DNA of 64,000 bases from Acinetobacter larvae (GCF_001704115.1 NZ_CP016895.1:310001-374000); one strand, 5' to 3'. Positions 46,701-56,586 are shown, numbered from the stretch's first letter. Numbers and translations: made by a program. Notes: generated from the sequence alone by a model not told the origin.

Positions 46701-47510
46701 TTACTGGATGGCTTGGGACGTTATGCCTTACGTGATTTTATGGTGCAACACCAGCAGCCAGAAGCCTTGGCTCTGCCGTTATTACAAGACCAGCTGCCTG
46801 TTGGCAAGATTCAGCATAGTGCTTGGCAAATGAGTCAGGCGGAGCACAGCTTATTGATGCAGCGTTTACAACGTTATGGGGCTGCGCCTACGCAAACCAC
46901 CCCGCGTTATTGGCAGGCTAGTCCGACCTATCGTTTTCAAATTGAGTTGCCCGCGGCTGGGCAAAGTACATGGTTGAGCCTCGATGCTGCCAGTGCACGT
47001 GGCAAACGTCGTGCCAAAGTTTGGTTAGAGTATTTATTTTGGTTGGCGGCTAGTGATCTGGCTGCAGACCAAGGCACAGACTGGCAACGCATCGCGGTAT
47101 TTAGTGATGTTACATTGCAATGCTGTGGTCTAAGTCAACAGCAAGCACAGGCTTATTTACAACAATGGTTGGCAGCCAGCACGCAAGCGGCACAGCAGGT
47201 CTTGGTATTGCCTGCGGCATTGTTGTTATCGGCTGCGGAAAAAAACAAGGCATTACATTGGCAACAAGATGCCCAAGGGCACTGGCAATTAGCTGAATGG
47301 GATGACCTGCGCAAGCAATGGCAGGGCGATCAGGCACATTTTGGCGCAGGTCCGGCAGCTGAAGACAATGAGGCCTGTCGCTTACATCGTGATTGGCAGT
47401 TTGTATTACAAGAACAAGACAGTACCGCTTTATTGGATGCAGCTTGTCAGCAATACAGTTATGCACTGTATGCCCCGATCTATCAGCATCAACGTGTCAT
47501 TGAGGAATAA
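43788..47510 (+). CDS. recC: Exodeoxyribonuclease V subunit gamma (RecC)
   Basis: Chi-recognition and scaffold subunit of RecBCD, the helicase-nuclease that processes double-strand breaks. The 1240-residue protein starts MGIHVIQSQRLDILLQG and has inactive helicase-like domains, with conserved spots ILASQHIVAPSTAIQEWL, VVVFTLLELPPNQLKFL and IPYQLVVLLDLDAGVFPNRQ. It also has a RecC-type C-terminal nuclease-like fold. It heads a recC-recB-recD operon, with three bases between its stop and the recB start. The ribosome site is weak. A Gln/Lys-rich insertion lies at about residues 110-130. Confidence 0.95.
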   Translation: MGIHVIQSQRLDILLQGVLHTTQQQSTDPFAILASQHIVAPSTAIQEWLTLRLSEAQGISANSIFHQRIRGLQWYLYQQVLTDKERVRKANIPSLVLKWRIYQVLLEQFQQYAKQNAKQTEKQTSSSAQASNPHPLSSLLQRVIDNGKALPSAKQQRQRQHAMLYWIAEQLAQLFTHYMVYRGECQADCPTGQCRCRGNWLAAWSRDQALNVEQLLNVSEHADAAYQLEQAQQLEAWQRWLWQQGFAQDFAEILAVDQAFWATLDDPQQRNDALAQLPAQVVVFTLLELPPNQLKFLRRLGQYIDVYILHYNPSQEYWADSVDPLWKKQYDLGVKQRYLQQHPQASAAELAAFFQDFTLNFNALVRESRHPLLTRFGKQARDHFSLLAQLSAGVEGQWVDAFVQFPITNLLSKIQSDILNLTEPEAGAYLLATDDQSIQIHVCHSTLRQLEVLKEQLLHWLAQGTAEQPRRPSDIVVMVPQLASLEALIRSVFPQQVQKDGIYLPVKIAGISSLDAQHAWRAVLGRFCWVEQRFNIEEFTDWLQLAATQQYYALDSDATARILVLLQQAGFRRGLDAEHLQLSLDASDQDYRYSFQFALNRLVMGIAIPERVVCNEILSFEQVYQDDFALIDILIRIYQDFSTRRNALHAHLQAEHMPDVEYWLRYLLEEVEAFEQAGVTALAPIKEILHKQQRMLTLAQFYAQDQQGLTRTFQLPLSDVLMEVEKALLHQADQVLPTGQITFCEIGQIRPIPYQLVVLLDLDAGVFPNRQQHTAFDLMDLLKAQLGDRSRLEDDQGAFLDALLLAEQGLWLFYNGFDVNDAEARDPSSVLQELIQHFSLICAMPEATPADVIPTDAMIEKDGIVIAANIQQLYQVHPLQPFDPNGFIQQQPVRFQDHWYQVAAQLQKLRGVQRQIYWNDVAAPIVLNETASYIDARQWIQAMCFPVQWYLQQLGVQNPSAMTVLPEQEPLLLDGLGRYALRDFMVQHQQPEALALPLLQDQLPVGKIQHSAWQMSQAEHSLLMQRLQRYGAAPTQTTPRYWQASPTYRFQIELPAAGQSTWLSLDAASARGKRRAKVWLEYLFWLAASDLAADQGTDWQRIAVFSDVTLQCCGLSQQQAQAYLQQWLAASTQAAQQVLVLPAALLLSAAEKNKALHWQQDAQGHWQLAEWDDLRKQWQGDQAHFGAGPAAEDNEACRLHRDWQFVLQEQDSTALLDAACQQYSYALYAPIYQHQRVIEE

Positions 47511-47513
47511 CGC

Positions 47514-50500
47514 ATGCAGCAGGTTTCAACACAACCGATTTTAGACATGCAATTTCAAGGTTTGCATTGGATTGAAGCATCGGCAGGTACAGGAAAAACC
47601 TTTACTTTATCAAGCCTGATGGTGCGGATTTTGCTGGAGAAATATTTACCCAAGCAAGTGATTGCCACCACCTTTACCCGTAAAGCCGCGGCAGAGCTAA
47701 AAAGCCGTATTCGCAGTCGTCTACAGCAAAGTTTGCAATTGTTTAATCAATGCCGTGAGCTACCCGAAACAGAGATTCAGCAACTGGCAACACAACAGTC
47801 TGATCCATTATTGTGTTTTATTTTAAAAGCTTATGCCACCCAGATCGGCTATGCATGTGAACGTTTAAAGTTGGTGATTGATCAGCTCGATGAGCTATTT
47901 GTGGGAACGCTAGATAGCTTTAGTCAAAAGCTATTACGTGAGTTTCGCTTTGAAAGTGGCAAGATCGAACAGGCACAGATCACCGATGATAGCCCACGTT
48001 ATATTGAACAGTTGATACATGATACTTTGCGGCAGTGGATGCAGCAGCAGCCACAAGCCTTGCTCGATGCAATGCTCAATGCCGGTTATCTCAAAGCCAG
48101 TCATTATTATCATGATCTGGTCGAGCAACGTCTTAATTTCGGTTCGGCAACCTTACAAGCTCCTCAACTCAATGATGTCGATTTGCAGCGCATGCAGCAG
48201 TTGTGTGATCAGCTGTTGACACATTCTTATGAAACACTGTTGCTTGCGTTACAGCCCTTTTATGCGGAACAGGGTGCCTATGTTAAACAGGTCAATGGGA
48301 CAAAATTTCGGAATGGGCGTTTTCAACGAATTTTCACTCAAAGCATTCCCGCGATCTATACTGGGCTTGCGCAATTCGGCGCCGCCTATTGGGGCAACTA
48401 TGCTTTGGCACAAGCCCGTGACGACGTACAGGTCTTGGTCAATGCTTGTGCGCAGCAACAAGTTTTTAAAAAAGCCACGGATGCCACAGTACAACAGCAA
48501 TTTTATGAGAATGAACAGCTACAACAGTTTTTGCAGGCGATGGATGCCTTATTCAATTTTATGGTGCAGTTGCAGCAGCAAGAACAATACCTGAAATATC
48601 ATATTGCCCAGCAGGTCAAAGCGGCATTGCCACAGCTATTACAACAAAAAGGTGAGACCACTTTTTCTCAGCAGATTCGCCAGCTCAGTGAGGCGTTAAG
48701 CGGTGAGCAGGGCGCGGTCTTTGCACGCAGTATTCATGCCCGTTATCCCTTGATTTTAGTCGACGAATTTCAAGATACCAACCAAGATCAAGACAATATG
48801 CTGGCACAGATTTGGCGCCATAGCGAACGCTTGCAACAAGGCTGTATGATTATGGTGGGAGACCGTAAACAAGCTATTTATGGTTTTCGGGGCGGAGATA
48901 TGCTGACTTTTCTCAAAGCACAGCAAGATGTTACGCAAAAGGCAGGGCGACATTATCATTTGGTGCACAACCATCGTTCGGTTGCGCCTTTGGTCACGGT
49001 GGTCGATGCACTATTCCAGTGTCAGCCCGATTTTGGTGAACAAGTGCAATATACCCCAGTACAAGCAGGTCCACGACCGCATCCAGATTTGCTGGATCAA
49101 CAGCAAGTTAACCCGACCCCCTTACGCTGGCTGCAGCTGGAAAATAAGCAACACGAAGCCGAACAAGTGGCATGGAAAATACAAGACTTGCTTAATCAAG
49201 CCATAGCAGGACATTTATATTTTGCAGAAAACCCTGCCAAGGCATTGGATGTCAATGATATTGCGGTACTGTCCAAAAATCATAGTGCGTTGGATCAGGT
49301 GCAATATGCCTTAGACAAAATGGGCATTGCCTATCATCGCCCCTCTAAGCGCAGTGTGTTTGCCAGTGATGTGGCGCAGGATGTGGCGGCGGTGCTTACC
49401 GCAATCTTAGAGCCGTACCATGAAGCCAAAGTACGTCGTGCTTTATTGAGCCGGTTGATTGGGTTGGATTTAACCGCTTTATTTGAATTACAACAGCAAT
49501 CTGACGGTTTGGTGCAGTATATTGCCGCCTTTGATCAATTGCGGGAGCAATGGTTGAAGCAAGGTTTTTTTGCGGCATGGCAAAGTTTTTTAAATCAGTT
49601 TCAGGTCTGGCAGCAGCTGGTGGCGCGTTCGGGACGGCAACATGAACGCCGTGTGGTCAATTTACGCCATCTTTCTGAATTGTTAAGCCAACATAGTGCG
49701 CAGTATAGTGGCGCGCAAAGTCTGTATCAGTGGTATATGAAACAGTTACAACAGGCTGGGCAACGTGAGTGGGAATTAGAACGTAAACTTTCCAGTGAGG
49801 CTGGGGTACAGTTATTGACGATTCACCAGTCTAAAGGCTTAGAGTTTAAAATCGTTTTTCTATTGGGCGCCGATAGTAGCTTTAGAGAACCCAATAAACA
49901 GCTAACTTTTTCCAGCCAACAACGGTCTGATCCGCAAAGCGGCAAAGTGGTGTTCGAGCGTATCCTCAACATTCATGATAAAGCCCAAGATGCAGATCTC
50001 GCCGAACAAGATCAGGCACGTGCCCAAGCCGAACAGCATCGTTTATGGTATGTGGCTCTAACCCGTGCCAGTTATCGTGTCTATGCCATGATGGCCGATG
50101 CAAAGTCGACATCGGGTTTGGCATTCTGGCGCGGGCAAGGCGAGCACTGTTTTCAGCATCCTTTGTCGGTGGTCGAGGCGTTATTGCGTGAGCGACCGAT
50201 TCCATTGAAAGCTGAACAACAAGTTTCCAATACCGTGTTATACGCTCAGCCCTTACCGCTGCAACGTTTTTATCCACGTTCTAAAACCAGTTTTAGTTAT
50301 TTGGCACAACATCTGCCACGACCGCATTTACAGGATCAACATGCCTTGGCATTGCGCCCACAGGGACAAGCCGATGATGAGCAAAGCAATGTCGTCTTTG
50401 CACAGACTTGGGTGGACGCTACGCCCGCAGTCGAACAGACAGCATTGCATTGGATACAAGCCAATTTCCCCAAAGGCACAGTGGCTGGAAACTTTCTACA

Positions 50501-51293
50501 CGAAATCATGGAGCAGATTGATTTTCAAGACCAACGCCTATGGCAACAAGACTTAGAACGACGTTTTAAAAACCATTATCCGCAGCTTTGGCAAACTTTA
50601 GTGAGCCATTATCTGCGTGATTTTTCTAATCAGCAGCAGCCTAATCAACAGCTCAATCAAGAGCATCTCGATCAGGAACGGCCCGATCAGGAGCAGAAAA
50701 GCAAAGCGGAATTATTGGCAGCAATGCAGCAGTGGTTGCATCGGGTGGTGCATACCCCCTTGTTACAGGGCTTCTGCTTAAAGGACTTGCCCGCAGCGCA
50801 TTATCGCAGCGAATTTCCATTTCATTTAGCCCTGTCGGATCGGGTGTTCCCATTGCAACGTATTCAGCAGCTTTTTGCCGAGTATGGCTTAGAGATGCCT
50901 ACATTTCAGGACGCGCAAACAGCACGTTATTTGAATGGCTCAATCGATTTATTGTTTTATGATGGTCAGCGCTATCATATTGCCGATTATAAAAGTAATT
51001 TTTTGGGGCAAACTTGGCAGGATTATCATGCAACGGCGGTACAGGCCAATATGACGCATGCCAGTTATTGGTTGCAGGCAGCGTTATATTTGGTGGCATT
51101 GCACCGTTATCTCAAAGTGCATTTGCAAGGCTATCAGATGCAACGTGATTTAGGTGGGGCGAGTTATTTATATTTGCGCGGCATGAATGGCGAAGCTGCA
51201 CAAGGTTATTATAATTGGGCTGCGCCGCATGAACTCATTCTGCGTTTAGATGCTATTTTGGGCTATTTTAATCAACAGCAATTATCCACCTAG
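47514..51293 (+). CDS. recB: Exodeoxyribonuclease V subunit beta (RecB)
   Basis: 3'-5' SF1A helicase and nuclease subunit of RecBCD. Helicase motif I is EASAGTGKTFTLS (near residue 20), motif II LVDEFQDTN, motif III GDRKQAIYGFRGGD, motif V QLLTIHQSKGLEF and motif VI LWYVALTRASYRVY. The C-terminal nuclease domain carries NGSIDLLFYDGQRYHIADYK (about residues 1140-1160), with the Asp and Lys of the metal-dependent active site. At 1259 residues it is somewhat longer than E. coli (1180); a Gln/Asn-rich insert sits just after the LWQTLVSHYLRDF region. GAGGAA precedes the ATG, overlapping the recC end. Confidence 0.96.
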   Translation: MQQVSTQPILDMQFQGLHWIEASAGTGKTFTLSSLMVRILLEKYLPKQVIATTFTRKAAAELKSRIRSRLQQSLQLFNQCRELPETEIQQLATQQSDPLLCFILKAYATQIGYACERLKLVIDQLDELFVGTLDSFSQKLLREFRFESGKIEQAQITDDSPRYIEQLIHDTLRQWMQQQPQALLDAMLNAGYLKASHYYHDLVEQRLNFGSATLQAPQLNDVDLQRMQQLCDQLLTHSYETLLLALQPFYAEQGAYVKQVNGTKFRNGRFQRIFTQSIPAIYTGLAQFGAAYWGNYALAQARDDVQVLVNACAQQQVFKKATDATVQQQFYENEQLQQFLQAMDALFNFMVQLQQQEQYLKYHIAQQVKAALPQLLQQKGETTFSQQIRQLSEALSGEQGAVFARSIHARYPLILVDEFQDTNQDQDNMLAQIWRHSERLQQGCMIMVGDRKQAIYGFRGGDMLTFLKAQQDVTQKAGRHYHLVHNHRSVAPLVTVVDALFQCQPDFGEQVQYTPVQAGPRPHPDLLDQQQVNPTPLRWLQLENKQHEAEQVAWKIQDLLNQAIAGHLYFAENPAKALDVNDIAVLSKNHSALDQVQYALDKMGIAYHRPSKRSVFASDVAQDVAAVLTAILEPYHEAKVRRALLSRLIGLDLTALFELQQQSDGLVQYIAAFDQLREQWLKQGFFAAWQSFLNQFQVWQQLVARSGRQHERRVVNLRHLSELLSQHSAQYSGAQSLYQWYMKQLQQAGQREWELERKLSSEAGVQLLTIHQSKGLEFKIVFLLGADSSFREPNKQLTFSSQQRSDPQSGKVVFERILNIHDKAQDADLAEQDQARAQAEQHRLWYVALTRASYRVYAMMADAKSTSGLAFWRGQGEHCFQHPLSVVEALLRERPIPLKAEQQVSNTVLYAQPLPLQRFYPRSKTSFSYLAQHLPRPHLQDQHALALRPQGQADDEQSNVVFAQTWVDATPAVEQTALHWIQANFPKGTVAGNFLHEIMEQIDFQDQRLWQQDLERRFKNHYPQLWQTLVSHYLRDFSNQQQPNQQLNQEHLDQERPDQEQKSKAELLAAMQQWLHRVVHTPLLQGFCLKDLPAAHYRSEFPFHLALSDRVFPLQRIQQLFAEYGLEMPTFQDAQTARYLNGSIDLLFYDGQRYHIADYKSNFLGQTWQDYHATAVQANMTHASYWLQAALYLVALHRYLKVHLQGYQMQRDLGGASYLYLRGMNGEAAQGYYNWAAPHELILRLDAILGYFNQQQLST

Positions 51294-51375
51294 GTGGGAT
51301 AAACTTAAGACATTACTTTATAAATAAGAAAGTTACTCTGTGGATAACTTTGTTTATAACTCTGAGGATAACCGT

Positions 51376-53148
51376 GTGGAAAATAAAGCAGATTTGCCGG
51401 AATCTTGTCCAGCATGGATCGAATCTTGGTCAAACTATCTGCTGCAATGTACAGCGGATCAGGCATCGTGGTCTGAACAGACCCGGCAAATTATCCAACA
51501 ATTGCTGTTGGCAAGCACCCAAGGTGACAGTTGTATTGCCTTAGCGCTTGGCGGGGGCGAGAGTCTAAAACATTTATTGGTGTCGGCGCAACAGGCAGAG
51601 CAACAGGTTGCTCCTTTTGTATACGATCACCAGTATTTATATTTATATCGCTATTGGCGTTTGCAGCAGCGCTTAGCCGCACAAATCACAGCGATTTTAC
51701 AGCAGGCAGTTGACGCAGTGCCTTTGCAGGGTTTTGAGGATATCCTGACCGACCCATACCAGTTACAAGCGTTACAGCAAGTTTGTCAACACCCCTTAAC
51801 GCTGATTACTGGGGGTCCAGGTACCGGAAAAACCTATACCTTGGCGCGTATTATTGCTGTATTGCATCACCGGATTGATCATTTGCGTGTGGCGATGGCA
51901 GCACCTACGGGTAAGGCCGCGCAGCGTATGAAAGAAGCTTTACAAGCTTCTTTGGCTGATCAAGCCTTGGCGAAATTGGGCTTAGATGTCAGTGCATTAC
52001 AACAACAAGAAACCCTAACCATTCACCGTTTATTGGGTATGGGGAAAAATACCCCACCGCGTTATCATCGGCAAAGACCCTTACCCTATGATGTTGTGGT
52101 CATCGATGAAGCATCAATGCTCGACCTACAGTTAGCGACCTTACTCTTTGAAGCGATTCCAGCACATTGCCGGTTGATCTTACTGGGAGATGCACAGCAA
52201 TTGGCATCGGTTGATGTGGGGGCTGTACTGGCAGATTTACAACAGGCACAGTGTTTAGCGGCTTATCGGGTTAACTTACAGACCAGTCGGCGTTTTAAGG
52301 GCGATGCCTTGATTGGCAAAATGGCCGCTTTTATTCAAGCGCAACAAGACGATCTGAACACGCAACAGCGTTTGGCCGCATTTACCCAAAGCATTGTTTC
52401 TGAGAGCACGTTGCAAGCTGTGGCATTGTCTGCCACGATGCAAGATGTTATCCAGCTACAGTATGTACAGAACAATCCCAGCGCAGAACAGCTCAGTGCT
52501 TATTATGATCAGTTAGCCATGGGGTATCAGCAATATTTTCAAGCACTTAAAGTCTATTTGCAGCAACCGCAGCAAGCACAGGCGCAGCAAGCCGTACTGG
52601 ATGCTTTTGCTGACTATCGTATGTTATGTGCGGTAAGGCATGGGCGTTTTGGTTTGGCTGAGCTTAATCGGCAAATACAAAATCGTTTATTTCAGTACTT
52701 AGCACCGACATTGAGTCCGGCAGAATGGTACGTTGGTCGTCCGGTCATGGTGACACGTAATGATGCCCAGCTCGGGCTTTCCAATGGGGATATTGGTATT
52801 TGTTTACAGCATCCGCAGGATGCAACCCAGCTTGCAGTGTATTTTCCACATTTAGACAGTTGGATCAGTGCGGCGCGTTTACCTCAGTCGATAGAAACGG
52901 CTTTTGTGATGACGATTCATAAATCTCAAGGTTCTGAATTTCGCCATGTGGCGGTGACATTTGATGCTGCTGCACAGCGCTTACTCAGTCGTGAACTGCT
53001 TTATACCGCCATTACACGGGCAAAATCTGTGGTCAGTCTATTGGTCGATGCGGAAACGTTTGCGCAAAGTTTAGCGATTGCCAGTTGTCGTCAAAGCGGC
53101 TTAGTCGATTTATTGGACAGTATGATGTTGGACTCATCAGCGCCATAA
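51376..53148 (+). CDS. recD: Exodeoxyribonuclease V subunit alpha (RecD)
   Basis: 5'-3' SF1B helicase subunit of RecBCD. Motif I is LITGGPGTGKTYTLAR (near residue 145), Ia AAPTGKAAQRM, II VVIDEASMLD, III LLGDAQQLASV, V MTIHKSQGSEF and VI LLYTAITRAK. I chose the GTG at 51376 (ENKADLPESCPAW, 590 residues) because GAGG lies eight bases ahead; an in-frame GTG at 51340 would give 602 residues and has a weaker site. It lies 82 bases after recB in the same operon. Confidence 0.94.
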   Translation: MENKADLPESCPAWIESWSNYLLQCTADQASWSEQTRQIIQQLLLASTQGDSCIALALGGGESLKHLLVSAQQAEQQVAPFVYDHQYLYLYRYWRLQQRLAAQITAILQQAVDAVPLQGFEDILTDPYQLQALQQVCQHPLTLITGGPGTGKTYTLARIIAVLHHRIDHLRVAMAAPTGKAAQRMKEALQASLADQALAKLGLDVSALQQQETLTIHRLLGMGKNTPPRYHRQRPLPYDVVVIDEASMLDLQLATLLFEAIPAHCRLILLGDAQQLASVDVGAVLADLQQAQCLAAYRVNLQTSRRFKGDALIGKMAAFIQAQQDDLNTQQRLAAFTQSIVSESTLQAVALSATMQDVIQLQYVQNNPSAEQLSAYYDQLAMGYQQYFQALKVYLQQPQQAQAQQAVLDAFADYRMLCAVRHGRFGLAELNRQIQNRLFQYLAPTLSPAEWYVGRPVMVTRNDAQLGLSNGDIGICLQHPQDATQLAVYFPHLDSWISAARLPQSIETAFVMTIHKSQGSEFRHVAVTFDAAAQRLLSRELLYTAITRAKSVVSLLVDAETFAQSLAIASCRQSGLVDLLDSMMLDSSAP

Positions 53149-53424
53149 ACAGATACCGCCGCTGTGATGCTGGTCATGCTGTACGGGTCACTTATAGATC
53201 AGGTTGTTTATGGTCTGAATGAAGCAAAAAATCCCTTTGAAATCTGTTGATTATCATTGAATTTTCTTAAAATGAGAATTTCAGCACATTTTAACGGCTT
53301 AATCCTTATAAAATGTAGGAAATATCTTACATTGATTCGAGATAATAGCTGTAGAGCGACAAGCGTGTTTTTGAGATCATGCTTATCAATAAATAGCTTA
53401 ATACGGATCATTAAGTAAAATCGC

Positions 53425-53536
53425 AAAATAAAAAATACTTAAAGTCGTGAGACTGCGAGCTTACAAGTAGGTAAGTGACAAGGGAATTACAGCCGCTAAG
53501 CCTTGTAGTTTTGGGAGAGACTACAAGGCTTTTTTA
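53425..53536 (+). ncRNA. Candidate small RNA ending in a strong terminator
   Basis: A possible TAAAAT -10 box is followed by about 110 bases with a small hairpin (CTTAC, six-base loop, GTAAG at 53459-53474) and then an intrinsic terminator. There is no open frame with a ribosome site. The 5' end is a guess. It could also be a delayed recD terminator, but that lies 350 bases away. Confidence 0.35.
53498..53536 (+). terminator. Strong intrinsic terminator in the recD-rpsO gap
   Basis: Perfect 12-base stem AAGCCTTGTAGT / ACTACAAGGCTT with a ten-base loop and a run of Ts. Confidence 0.88.
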
Positions 53537-53756
53537 TAACCAATTTTTTACTGCCAACATTCTAGTATTGGGGCTGCTTGCAAGTCGTGTCTGTGCATCA
53601 TTTGAGGCGTGGTTACTGTAGCTTATCTGCTATTTTTAAATGAATTTTCCTTAATGCTGTGCTAGCAGCTATCAATTTTTACGGCCTTAGCGCGCGCCGT
53701 AGCAGTGCTTTGCGCGTATTTGATCGATCTTGTTGTGGTATTAGGCATTTGTTGTT

Positions 53757-53785
53757 TTGCAATCTAGGCACAGTTCCTTTAAAAT
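53757..53785 (+). promoter_or_regulatory. Sigma70-type promoter of rpsO
   Basis: TTGCAA and TAAAAT are separated by exactly 17 bases, about 95 bases before the rpsO start. Confidence 0.65.
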
Positions 53786-53880
53786 AGCGCGCATGCTGTA
53801 GTGATGCACGGCAGTCAACGTGGTTTTTGACCAAATTGATTTTATCAATCTTTTTATTTTAAGCATCTCGGAGAAATCGA

Positions 53881-54150
53881 ATGGCTTTAACTAATGCAGA
53901 TCGCGCAGAGATCATTGCTAAATTTGCTCGCGCAGAAAATGACACAGGTTCTCCTGAAGTTCAAGTTGCGCTTTTAACAGCTCAAATCAATAGCTTACAA
54001 GGTCACTTTAAAGATCACAAACATGACCACCACAGCCGTCGTGGTTTGATCCGTATGGTGAACCAACGTCGTAAACTGCTTGACTACCTTAAAGGTAAAG
54101 ACGTTTCACGTTATGCTGCATTGATTGCTGCTTTAGGTCTACGTCGTTAA
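53881..54150 (+). CDS. rpsO: 30S ribosomal protein S15
   Basis: Primary 16S-binding protein of the 30S platform. The 89-residue sequence contains [19 protein letters not shown], the S15 signature [18 protein letters not shown] stretch ([14 protein letters not shown]), and [36 protein letters not shown] gives a good ribosome site. First gene of the rpsO-pnp operon; E. coli S15 represses its own mRNA, but I did not resolve a matching pseudoknot here. Confidence 0.99.
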   Translation: MALTNADRAEIIAKFARAENDTGSPEVQVALLTAQINSLQGHFKDHKHDHHSRRGLIRMVNQRRKLLDYLKGKDVSRYAALIAALGLRR

Positions 54151-54238
54151 TTCGATTGAAGCTTTTATTTTCGGAAAAGTGCATATTTATGTTGCAGCAA
54201 CTGAAAACAAAGTTTTATCTAGCTCTAGCTAGATGAGT

Positions 54239-54277
54239 GAGAAGGGGCGCTTGTTCGCTCCTTCTTTGCATTTTTTA
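54239..54277 (+). terminator. Partial terminator/attenuator between rpsO and pnp
   Basis: Stem AGAAGGGGCG / CGCTCCTTCT with one G-U pair and a short loop, followed by TTGCATTTTTT. The broken T-run suggests incomplete termination, as in the E. coli rpsO-pnp intergenic region. Confidence 0.65.
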
Positions 54278-54313
54278 GACTTACTTTGTGCAAGTAAGTT
54301 GGTGGTTCAAATA

Positions 54314-54401
54314 TCTAGTGAGGTCGGCTTCTAAGCTTTATCATTTACAGCGCCATCATGATGAAACAACAAGATGCTAAAGCTTAGGGGTCTCCACTAG
54401 A
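54314..54401 (+). promoter_or_regulatory. Long stem-loop in the pnp leader (RNase III/PNPase autoregulation candidate)
   Basis: Outer arms TCTAGTG / CACTAGA (54314-54320, 54395-54401) and inner arms CTAAGCTTTA / TAAAGCTTAG (54331-54340, 54378-54387) form an 88-base imperfect hairpin ending 21 bases before pnp. In E. coli a hairpin at this place is cut by RNase III and then degraded by PNPase to limit pnp expression. Confidence 0.7.
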
Positions 54402-54422
54402 ATAACTAGGAAATATAATTAC

Positions 54423-56519
54423 ATGTCAATGTTCAATATCGTTCGTAAAGAATTCCAATATGGTCAACATCAAGTTGTGCTCGAAACAGGTCGTGTCGCA
54501 CGTCAAGCCAATACTGTGTTGGTCACCATGGGTGGTGTGACGGTGTTGGTTGCTGTTGTGGCACAACCGACTGCCAAAGCAGGGCAAGACTTCTTCCCAC
54601 TTACTGTTAACTATCAAGAAAAACAATATGCTGCGGGTCGTATCCCTGGTGGTTATGGGAAACGTGAAGGGCGTGCTTCTGAAGCAGAAACCTTAATCTC
54701 TCGTTTGATTGACCGTCCAATTCGTCCATTATTCCCAGAAGGTTATTACAACGAAATCCAAGTCACTGCGACGGTGGTGTCTTCTGACAAAACCATGGAT
54801 GCTGATATTGCCGCAATGTTGGGTACATCCGCAGCATTATCTATCGCTGGTACACCTTTCCGTGGTCCAATCGCTGGTGCACGTGTAGGCTTGATCAATG
54901 GCGAATATGTACTGAACCCAAGCATTGAGCAACTGCAACAATCAGATCTCGACTTGGTGGTTGCTGGAACAGAATCTGCCGTGTTGATGGTTGAGTCAGA
55001 AGCGAAAGAGCTTTCTGAAGATCAAATGCTGGGTGCCGTATTATATGGTCATGATGAAATGCAAATTGCTATCCAAGCTATTAAAGAATTTGCTGAAGCT
55101 GCTGGTGCAACAGCTTCAACTTGGGAAGCGCCAGCACATGACCAAAGCTTGGCAGAAAAACTAAAAGCTGCATTTGAAGCAAAAATTTCTGAAGCTTATA
55201 CCATTGCGGTTAAACAAGAGCGTTATGCTGCACTTGATGCCTTACATCAGCAAGCGATTGCAGAATTTGTGCCAGAAACCGATGAAGATGGCAGCATTGC
55301 TGAAGAAGTAAACTATTTATTTGAAGACCTTAAATACCGCACCGTACGTGACAATATTTTATCAGGTAAACCACGTATTGATGGTCGTGATACCAAGACA
55401 GTACGTGCTCTCGATGTACAAGTTGGTGTTTTAGACCGCGCACATGGTTCAGCACTCTTTACCCGTGGTGAAACGCAGGCCTTGGTCACTGCCACATTGG
55501 GCAATACCCGTGATGCATTGATGGTTGATACCCTTGCTGGAACCAAAACAGACAGCTTTATGTTGCACTACAACTTCCCTGCATATTCTGTCGGTGAAAC
55601 AGGTCGTGAATCTGGTCCAAAACGTCGTGAAATCGGTCATGGTCGCCTAGCACGTCGTGGCGTACAAGCCGTATTACCTGCCGTTGACCGTTTCCCTTAT
55701 GTCTTACGTGTTGTATCTGATATTACTGAATCAAATGGTTCTTCTTCAATGGCGTCTGTATGCGGTGCATCATTAGCCTTGATGGATGCAGGTGTGCCTT
55801 TAAAAGCACCAGTAGCGGGCATCGCGATGGGTCTAGTCAAAGAAGGCGAGCGTTTTGCTGTATTGTCTGACATCTTAGGTGATGAAGATCATCTCGGTGA
55901 TATGGACTTTAAAGTAGCGGGTTCTGCCAACGGTATCACTGCATTGCAAATGGATATCAAGATTGAAGGGATTACCGAAGAAATCATGGAAGTCGCATTG
56001 AACCAAGCCTATGCTGGTCGTATGCACATCCTCAATGCCATGAATCAAGTGATTTCTCGTGCACGCCCAGAAATTTCGATGCATGCGCCTACTTTTGAAG
56101 TGATCAGCATCAACCCAGACAAAATCCGTGATGTGATTGGTAAAGGTGGTGCAACAATTCGTCAAATTACTGAAGAAACCAAAGCGTCGATTGATATCGA
56201 AGACAATGGTACAGTACGTGTATTTGGTGAAACCAAAGCAGCGGCCAAAGCAGCGATTGCCAAAATCCAAGCTTTAACGGCTGAGATTGAACCAGGTACA
56301 ATTTACGTCGGTAAAGTAAACCGTATCGTAGAATTTGGTGCATTTGTCAATATCATGCCAGGTACCGATGGTTTATTGCATATCTCACAAATTTCAAATG
56401 AACGTGTTGCTAATGTTTCTGACGTATTGACTGAAGGTCAAGAAATTAAAGTACAAGTTCAAGATGTCGATAACCGTGGTCGTATTAAATTGACCATGAA
56501 AGACATCGAACAAGCTTAA
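54423..56519 (+). CDS. pnp: Polyribonucleotide nucleotidyltransferase (PNPase)
   Basis: Trimeric 3'-5' phosphorolytic exoribonuclease of the RNA degradosome. Two RNase PH domains (first from about residue 10 with [13 protein letters not shown] and [13 protein letters not shown]; second from about 320 with [16 protein letters not shown] and the active-site region [15 protein letters not shown]) flank an alpha-helical linker. A KH domain ([20 protein letters not shown]) and an S1 domain ([19 protein letters not shown]) end the protein. At 698 residues it is about the E. coli length (711). AGGAAA precedes the ATG; an ATG six bases on is also possible. Confidence 0.98.
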   Translation: MSMFNIVRKEFQYGQHQVVLETGRVARQANTVLVTMGGVTVLVAVVAQPTAKAGQDFFPLTVNYQEKQYAAGRIPGGYGKREGRASEAETLISRLIDRPIRPLFPEGYYNEIQVTATVVSSDKTMDADIAAMLGTSAALSIAGTPFRGPIAGARVGLINGEYVLNPSIEQLQQSDLDLVVAGTESAVLMVESEAKELSEDQMLGAVLYGHDEMQIAIQAIKEFAEAAGATASTWEAPAHDQSLAEKLKAAFEAKISEAYTIAVKQERYAALDALHQQAIAEFVPETDEDGSIAEEVNYLFEDLKYRTVRDNILSGKPRIDGRDTKTVRALDVQVGVLDRAHGSALFTRGETQALVTATLGNTRDALMVDTLAGTKTDSFMLHYNFPAYSVGETGRESGPKRREIGHGRLARRGVQAVLPAVDRFPYVLRVVSDITESNGSSSMASVCGASLALMDAGVPLKAPVAGIAMGLVKEGERFAVLSDILGDEDHLGDMDFKVAGSANGITALQMDIKIEGITEEIMEVALNQAYAGRMHILNAMNQVISRARPEISMHAPTFEVISINPDKIRDVIGKGGATIRQITEETKASIDIEDNGTVRVFGETKAAAKAAIAKIQALTAEIEPGTIYVGKVNRIVEFGAFVNIMPGTDGLLHISQISNERVANVSDVLTEGQEIKVQVQDVDNRGRIKLTMKDIEQA

Positions 56520-56586
56520 GTGGTTTATTGCAGATCATTGCATTGTAGACGGCTATATCAGCGATAACAGTTGTCTGACACAAAGC

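Larger units (their letters stand above)
53149..53880. other. 730-base gap between recD and rpsO
   Basis: No protein gene is supported; a 72-codon minus-strand frame at 53208-53426 has no ribosome site and no family resemblance. The region holds a strong isolated hairpin-terminator at 53498-53536, a possible small RNA ending there, and a clear rpsO promoter at 53757-53785. Confidence 0.6.

Noticed and set aside
53208..53426. 72-codon minus-strand frame in the recD-rpsO gap
   Set aside because: No ribosome site and an odd composition; more likely chance in an AT-rich gap.
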